Of a DNA stretch of 18,931 nucleotides, positions 14,260-18,931 are shown piece by piece. The DNA is taken from contig DASXSF010000139.1 in NCBI GenBank assembly GCA_036506155.1, positions 1 through 18,931 of the forward strand. The letters are read 5' to 3'. The DNA is from DASXRA01 sp036506155 (GTDB lineage Bacteria; Actinomycetota; Actinomycetes; Mycobacteriales; Jatrophihabitantaceae). Numbering within the stretch: the first letter of the stretch is position 1; every line of letters starts with the position of its first letter. Made by a program: the position numbers and the translations under genes. The notes below the pieces were generated by a model that was not told the origin of the DNA, ran no database searches, and worked only from the letters and a program-made list of their open reading frames with translations.

Positions 14260-14655
14260 TGGCGCGCGGTCGCGCTCGAGGCCAACCCGGCCAATGAACG
14301 CAAGAGCGTGCCTTTCGACTGGCCTGTGGCGCGCGGGTCGTTCGTCCAGCTGTCGCCATATGGAGGGCTGCTGCGGCTTGAACGGAACCGCGCGGACGCT
14401 GTCCGTGCGCGGCCGCGAGTACAACCAAGCGTCAAGGGCATCCCGACGCCGGTGTTCGTGACGCGTGATGCAGGGCAGGGCCCGTTGGCTCTGATGGTCG
14501 CTGACGCGATGGCGCTGTCGACGATGAACTGGAACAACGACGCGCCCTTCGACAGCGAGCCGGTCACGATGCGCTACAGCGCCAATCTGGCCACGGTCAT
14601 AGGTCACGTGCCGTCGCTGGCAGACGACGTGTACCAGTACCGGCTCTTCAGGTAG
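14260..14655 (+). pseudogene. Argonaute/PIWI-domain protein, C-terminal remnant
   Basis: The frame ending in a stop at 14653-14655 reads ERKSVPFDWPVARGSFVQLS, PYGGLLRL; then VKGIPTPVFVTRDAGQGPLA, LMVADAMALSTMNWNNDAPF, DSEPVTMRYSANLATVIGHV and PSLADDVYQYRLF. Between LLRL and VKGIP the natural reading (NGTARTLSVRGREYNQ) is in the next frame: about one base too many near 14381 and one too few near 14429. The order GxPxPVxVTRxAGxG, LSxMNWNND-x-D-xPVTxxYSxxLA and terminal YQYRLF is the closing part of long prokaryotic Argonautes as I remember them. N, PAZ and MID domains and the first PIWI catalytic Asp residues are absent. The usual last residue Met is Arg. Assignment by recalled similarity. Confidence 0.55.
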
Positions 14656-15028
14656 CCCGGGCTTTGACCCTCGAGCCTGGTCACTGGTCGAGCACCAAGT
14701 CCGTGGAGCATGAACGCCGTGCACGCGGCCGGATGCGACCGCGTCACCGAGTCGGTCGCCACTGCCTGCAGCATCACCGCCGCGTCTTCGTGGTCGACTA
14801 TTTGGCGATCGGTCCAGTCGAGAAGACACGGTTCGCTCGGTTCTGTCGAACTCCATGCGCAGAGCACGCAGCGAATATCTGGTCAGGCCGCAGGCGGTAG
14901 TGACGAACGAGCTGCGGCGAGCGAGCAGCTCCGATCAACTCAACTCGGCATGTTCGTTGTCGGCGGTAGGGAAAACTGAACAGACGCGCGCCCGTTGACA
15001 TTCGTGTGCACCTGACAGATCTATATGC
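14656..15028. other. Intergenic/remnant DNA, no gene supported
   Basis: Several frames are open on both strands, for example a minus-strand one reading LDWTDRQIVDHEDAAVMLQA (about 14820-14760) that has protein-like composition but no start signal and no family I know. The sequence is flanked by the Argonaute-like remnant and may hold further decayed pieces. Confidence 0.35.
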
Positions 15029-15547
15029 GTGGTCGACGTGGATACGGGCAAGCGTGCAGACGGTTCCAGCGCGGGCTGGCCATTGCTGCTTTGGTCCCAC
15101 GACCTGGGTCGCGTTGTGACCGACTTCCACCCGGTGCTCGTCGGCCGAGGGGTAGACGCGAGTCGCGTAAGACGGGTGCAGTCGCTGCGCGCGCTCCGCT
15201 GTGTCTCGACGAGAGGCGCAGTCGGCGATTCGGTTGCAACCGCACAGGTGTCGGTCCGGAGCCAGCTGTCGTTATGCGCGGCCTCGTTAATTGGGCGGCG
15301 CGGGATCATGCTCGCGTATGCAGATGGAGCGCTCGTCGTGGTCGCCGAGGTGGGCGGCGGGCCAGATCGTGCGTGCGATTGGCACCGCGGTGCTGCCCGA
15401 CCTGGAGCTGGTTGTGATGGGGTACTGCTCGTCACGCGGCAGGGCGTTTCCGGGGGCGTCGAAGCGGCGTGTTGCGACGCTCGGCTACCCGCAGCATCGG
15501 ACGCGCCGGGTGGCAGGGATCGTGACGCTCAGCTATGCGCGGCGTAG
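15029..15547 (+). CDS. Hypothetical protein, doubtful
   Basis: A 172-aa frame opens at GTG 15029. The first 110 residues have reasonable amino-acid composition and GC-rich third positions: VDVDTGKRADGSSAGWPLLL, DLGRVVTDFHPVLVGRGVDA, RRGIMLAYADGALVVVAEVG. The last 60 are Arg/Ala/Cys-rich and less likely to be coding. There is no ribosome binding site. A TTGACA at 14995-15000 and TATATG at 15022-15027 could be promoter elements, but the 21-base spacing is too long, and the start would be almost leaderless. No family recognised. The 3' end overlaps the end of the convergent sialidase-like gene by 19 bases. Confidence 0.25.
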   Translation: MVDVDTGKRADGSSAGWPLLLWSHDLGRVVTDFHPVLVGRGVDASRVRRVQSLRALRCVSTRGAVGDSVATAQVSVRSQLSLCAASLIGRRGIMLAYADGALVVVAEVGGGPDRACDWHRGAARPGAGCDGVLLVTRQGVSGGVEAACCDARLPAASDAPGGRDRDAQLCAA

Positions 15548-17211
15548 ATGTTCTGGTCGAGGCCGCCCTGGTTCAGGCACGGGTCGGCGATGCCGGGGGA
15601 GCTGTAGGACGCCGCGTTGATGTCGTTGGGCACGTAGGTGCACGGCTGGTAGACGTCGAACCGGTCTGTGGCCGTGGGCTCGCGCGGGTCCACCCCGGGC
15701 ACGAGATCGCGCGAGTCCGTCCACACCGAGGTCACCGCGCCGGGGACTGCTGAGACGTAGATGTAGTCGCCCCAGAACCCGATCCGGCGTGACCCGTGCG
15801 TCTCCCAGCCGAAGTTGCTGCCGCGGGTGCTCAGCTGGGTCTCACTCCACGTCGCGCCGCCGTCGGTCGATGTCGCCAGGAAGGTGTTGATCACGTCGCC
15901 GGAGTTCGCGCCCGCCGGCGTGTTCCCGGGTGGCACACCCGGCGCGTATCCCGGGTCGCCGCGCGAGTCGTAGAAGACGACGTTCAGCCGGCCCGCTGCG
16001 GAGGCAATGTCCGGCGTCCACTGGTGCCCGGTCGGCGCGGCGTCGAGCGTCGTCGGCGGCGTGGGCCAGCTCACCCCGTTGGGTGAGTTGCGGACGAAGA
16101 TCTTGCCCTGCCCGCTCGGCAGCCTGGCGCCATACACGACGTGCACCCCGCTCGCGTCGGCCGCGACGGCCGAGGCGCTGTCGAAGCGGGAGAACGTGTA
16201 GCCGCTCGGGCAGGCGAACGGCCCGTCGCCGCAGTCGACGCCACCGGAGCCGCCGGTGAACTGGTCCGAGCTGAACGGGGTGATCGACGCGACCAGGCGC
16301 GGCGTGCCGAAGGTGCGCCCGCCGTCGCTGGACTTGACGATCCAGAACGCGTCCGCGGTCTGTCCCTGGATGGCGTAGGTGCGGTACGTGACGTAGACCG
16401 CGCCGTCAGGGCCCACTGCAGCGTCGGCGAAGGAGGCCGAGCCGCTGCCGGCGTCGATGTGGATCGGCGAAGAGAAAGCGGCCCCGGCATCGACGGACCG
16501 CGAGAAGAAGACCGCGTTGTTGGCCGCCTTCCCCGCGTAGCGCGACCACGTCAGGTACACGGCGCCGGCGTACGGGCTCGAACTCTGGTCCACGACGATG
16601 TTGCCCTTGTCCTGGAACGCGCCAGAGCCGTTGAACTGCGCCGACGGCGAGCCCTTCGCCACCTCCACGGTGCGCAGGTACGTTGCACCGTCGCTGCCGT
16701 AGGTCGCGACATAGATGCCACCGTTCACCGGCTTCGCCCGGTTGAAGCAGATGAAGCCGTAGAACAGCCGCCCGCCGGTGTCGAATGCTTGCGTGGGATC
16801 ACCCGCGGCACTGCACGATCCGTGGGCTGGTGAGGCCGTGCCGGCCGGTGAGGCGTCGGCTAGGTAGCCGGGCACGAGGCTGTCCGCCCACGTCTGGCCA
16901 CCATCCGTGGAGCGGTAGTAGCCGGCCCAGACGTCGCCGTTGACGATCTGCGCGCAGTAGTCGTTCGATCCGGCGATGACCACGTCTGGATTCCGCGGGT
17001 CGACAGCGACCGTCGGCTCGTTCTGCGAGCGGCGTCCGGTGCTGCAGGCAGCCATCGTGCTGTCCGTGCCACCGTCGTATCGCAGGTACGCGCCGGTGGC
17101 GTCATCCGTGACGCGGACGTTCGCGGGTGGTGCCGCCTGGGCCGCAGTCGGCGCGATCAACGCCGACGCCGCGAGCAGGGCCCCAGCCACCGATGCAAGG
17201 ACTGTCTTCAC
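15529..17211 (-). CDS. Secreted BNR/Asp-box (sialidase-fold) protein
   Basis: The GTG at 17211 follows GGGGGTGA at normal spacing and starts a clean signal peptide: VKTVLASVAGALLAASALIA, then PTAAQA cleavage. 560 aa. The mature part has repeated Asp-box signatures: YYRSTDGGQTW (residues 98-108), FSRSVDAGAAF, IVKSSDGGRTF and ATSTDGGATW. Segments such as NEPTVAVDPRNPDVVIAGSN, GAVYLTWSRYAG and VVFYDSRGD mark propeller blades. Asp-boxes are structural turns of six-bladed propellers found in sialidases and many binding proteins. The sialidase Arg triad and FRIP motif are not evident, so enzymatic activity is unproven. The end (YQPCTYVPNDIN, DPCLNQGG) is Cys-containing. Divergent from another Asp-box protein about 0.5 kb away. 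Function most likely extracellular binding or hydrolysis. Confidence 0.88.
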   Translation of the reverse strand: MKTVLASVAGALLAASALIAPTAAQAAPPANVRVTDDATGAYLRYDGGTDSTMAACSTGRRSQNEPTVAVDPRNPDVVIAGSNDYCAQIVNGDVWAGYYRSTDGGQTWADSLVPGYLADASPAGTASPAHGSCSAAGDPTQAFDTGGRLFYGFICFNRAKPVNGGIYVATYGSDGATYLRTVEVAKGSPSAQFNGSGAFQDKGNIVVDQSSSPYAGAVYLTWSRYAGKAANNAVFFSRSVDAGAAFSSPIHIDAGSGSASFADAAVGPDGAVYVTYRTYAIQGQTADAFWIVKSSDGGRTFGTPRLVASITPFSSDQFTGGSGGVDCGDGPFACPSGYTFSRFDSASAVAADASGVHVVYGARLPSGQGKIFVRNSPNGVSWPTPPTTLDAAPTGHQWTPDIASAAGRLNVVFYDSRGDPGYAPGVPPGNTPAGANSGDVINTFLATSTDGGATWSETQLSTRGSNFGWETHGSRRIGFWGDYIYVSAVPGAVTSVWTDSRDLVPGVDPREPTATDRFDVYQPCTYVPNDINAASYSSPGIADPCLNQGGLDQNIYAAHS

Positions 17212-17718
17212 GGTGCTCACCCCCGACCAGCCGTGATGCCACCGTCGCCCCACGCCACAGGGCCTGTCAAGGGCGGGCTACCGGCGAACCCGCGACTCAT
17301 GCCACCGCGACCAGCGTGCCGGCGTCGCGGTATCCGATACGCCCGCGGCGCCGCGGAAGATGCTGTAGTCGGCGGCACGTGGGGTGGCGATCATTCTGGC
17401 GCACCGCTGCGGCGAGGCCGTCCCGCATGTTGGGCACGCCCGTACGGCCAGGTCGTCGTCCGGGTCACGTCGAGGATGAGGTGTTCGCCAGGTCGCGCGC
17501 CGCCCAGTCGGCGAATGCGCAGCACCTGCGTTCCAGCTTGGAAGTTCTGCGAGCTCCGCGCGTACGCCGGACAGGTTCTCGAACACGACAGACAGTCCCA
17601 TCTGGCAGTACGGATGCAGGGTTTCCCTGCCGGTTGACCGGTGAGGCCGCTAGGCGGACAGTGAGCTAGCTTGGCGTTGCGCGTCGGGCCGATACGTGGT
17701 GAGCCGGGGGTGGGCGCT
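17212..17718. other. Divergent promoter region of two secreted Asp-box genes
   Basis: About 500 bases between the two starts. A minus-strand frame within it reads AGTQVLRIRRLGGARPGEHL then ILDVTRTTTWPYGR, with protein-like composition, while an overlapping frame reads RACPTCGTASPQRC. Neither has a start signal nor a family I recognise; a gene scrap is possible. No convincing promoter pair was identified for either gene. Confidence 0.35.
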
Positions 17719-18931
17719 GTGTGTAGCGGTTTCGGTTGGTCGCGGGTTCGTCGTGTTGCCGGGCTGTCGGGGGTGTCAGCGTTCGCCGTGCTGGCTGTGG
17801 TGTTGTGGTTGGCTCCGCCGGCTGCCGCCAATGTGGCCCTGTTGAAGGTGAGCTCGGACCCGTACACCAATTCCTCGAGTCAGCACCGGACAGAGGTCGA
17901 GCCGGATACCTTCGCCTTCGGGTCGACGATCGTCTCGGCGTTTCAGGTGGGGCGGATCTTCGGCGGAGGTTCGGCGAATATCGGCTTTGCCACGTCGAAC
18001 AATTCCGGCGGCACGTGGGTCAGTGGGTTCCTGCCCGGCATCACGGTGAATCAGGGCGGCCCGTTCACCGCCGCCAGCGACCCGTCGGTCGCCTTCGACG
18101 CCCGGCACGGTGTCTGGTTGATCTCCTCGCTGGTCCTCAACTCCTCCGGCGCAGCGGGCGTGGTCACCAGCCGCTCCACCGACGCGGGTCGCAGCTGGGG
18201 CAACCCGGTGACAACGGCGACCGGTGCCCTGGACAAGAACTGGATCGTTTGCGATCACACGGCGAGCAGCCCGTTCTACGGCCACTGCTACACCGAGTAC
18301 GACATCTCCGGCTCCGGCAACGCGATCCGGCTGCGCACCTCGACCGATGGCGGGCTGACCTGGGGTCCGTCCAGGGCCAGCAGCGACGGCGCCGCCGGTC
18401 TGGGCGGGCAGCCGGTGGTGCGACCCAACGGCACGGTGATCATGCCGTACCTCAGCTCGAACGGGCAGATCCGCTCCTTCCGATCGATTGACGGGGGGAC
18501 CAGCTGGCGGGCCAGCGTGCTGGTGGCCAGCCCCACCAAGCATCATGTCGCCGGCGGCATCCGGGTCGACGCGGACCTCCCGTCCGCGGAGGTCGACGCC
18601 GCGGGCACCGTATACGTGGCCTTCTACGACTGCCGGTTCCGTTCCGGGTGCTCATCGAACGACATCCTGATCAGCAGGTCGACCAGTGAAACCACCTGGG
18701 CGGCGCCGGTCCGGGTACCGATCGATGCGACCAGCAGCACCGCCGACCACTTTGTCCCCGGCCTCGGCGTGGATCGCTCTGCCTCCGGCTCAAGCGCCCG
18801 GCTCGGCCTCACTTACTACTTCTATCCCACCGCGAACTGCGCCGCGTCGACCTGCCAGCTCACCGTCGGATACATCTCATCCACCAACGGCGGCACAAGC
18901 TGGAGCTCAGCCACCCAGCTGGCTGGGCCGA
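17719..18931 (+). CDS. Secreted Asp-box (sialidase-fold) protein, truncated by window end
   Basis: The GTG at 17719 has GGGGG six bases or so upstream; an in-frame GTG at 17710 is an alternative. The frame stays open to the last base, 404 codons, so the C-terminus is missing. Residues 1-38 form a signal peptide: WSRVRRVAGL basic part, VSAFAVLAVVLWLA core, PPAAA cleavage. The mature part starts NVALLKVSSDPYTN. Asp-boxes: VTSRSTDAGRSWG, RTSTDGGLTWG, RSIDGGTSWR and SSTNGGTSWS, with the blade segments DPSVAFDARHGVWLISSLVL and GTVYVAFYDCRFRSGCSSND between. Four cysteine-containing loops are visible. Same fold class as the divergent neighbour, but the two are not close copies. Role probably extracellular; no catalytic residues identified. 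Confidence 0.85.
   Translation, partial: MCSGFGWSRVRRVAGLSGVSAFAVLAVVLWLAPPAAANVALLKVSSDPYTNSSSQHRTEVEPDTFAFGSTIVSAFQVGRIFGGGSANIGFATSNNSGGTWVSGFLPGITVNQGGPFTAASDPSVAFDARHGVWLISSLVLNSSGAAGVVTSRSTDAGRSWGNPVTTATGALDKNWIVCDHTASSPFYGHCYTEYDISGSGNAIRLRTSTDGGLTWGPSRASSDGAAGLGGQPVVRPNGTVIMPYLSSNGQIRSFRSIDGGTSWRASVLVASPTKHHVAGGIRVDADLPSAEVDAAGTVYVAFYDCRFRSGCSSNDILISRSTSETTWAAPVRVPIDATSSTADHFVPGLGVDRSASGSSARLGLTYYFYPTANCAASTCQLTVGYISSTNGGTSWSSATQLAGP

Noticed and set aside
16141..16833. Plus-strand frame of 230 codons inside the sialidase-like gene
   Set aside because: Arg/Val/Ala-rich shadow of the minus-strand gene, which has a signal peptide and Asp-boxes.
17736..18491. Two long frames overlapping the last secreted protein (plus, and minus 17776-18546)
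   Set aside because: Both are out of frame with the clear Asp-box protein starting at 17719 and have shadow-like composition.

Overview
The window is high-GC DNA with many GTG starts, purine-rich ribosome binding sites and actinobacterial protein families: HdeD/DUF308, a dodecin, a CapA-like protein, ArsR with SRPBCC partners, and secreted repeat proteins with Sec signals. It fits a soil-type member of the Actinomycetota. The genus cannot be told from the sequence. No tRNA, rRNA, CRISPR array or intact mobile element was seen.

Layout. 1-2000: an IS256-type transposase start running off the left edge, a small four-helix membrane protein (426-866), a possible helicase scrap, and a decayed ABC exporter (tail of the ATPase plus a multiply frameshifted permease). 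2264-5470: a secreted 191-aa orphan protein with a strong downstream hairpin, a possible group II intron tail, and a seven-repeat secreted beta-propeller gene broken by homopolymer indels. 5474-8337: three apparently intact genes (isoprenylcysteine-methyltransferase-like membrane protein, MDR-family oxidoreductase, HdeD-like membrane protein). 8588-10449: the clearest regulatory unit, two divergent translationally coupled gene pairs (SRPBCC-SRPBCC to the left, ArsR-SRPBCC to the right) on either side of an AT-rich perfect palindrome. 10325-11267: a CDP-alcohol phosphatidyltransferase remnant and a lipoprotein with a COG4315-type domain. 12002-13111: an intact CapA-like phosphoesterase. 13300-14655: a remnant-rich stretch with a protein-isoaspartate-methyltransferase fragment, an intact dodecin, a ribosome-hibernation-factor remnant and what reads as the C-terminal end of a prokaryotic Argonaute (PIWI) protein. 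15529-18931: two divergent secreted BNR/Asp-box (sialidase-fold) proteins, the second cut by the window end.

The two main themes are extracellular beta-propeller proteins (three in 15 kb, none with a recognisable catalytic partner nearby) and an unusually high load of broken genes. At least six remnants belong to unrelated families, lie on both strands, and are interleaved with intact genes. Some damage is substitution-type stop codons (HPF, PCMT), which indicates real decay. Much of it is single-base indels in short G/C runs, which could also be sequencing error; raw reads would decide this.

The most interesting points are the Argonaute-like remnant, the palindrome-centred ArsR/SRPBCC unit, and the propeller gene whose repeated DNA carries the same extra base at two of three copies of one motif.
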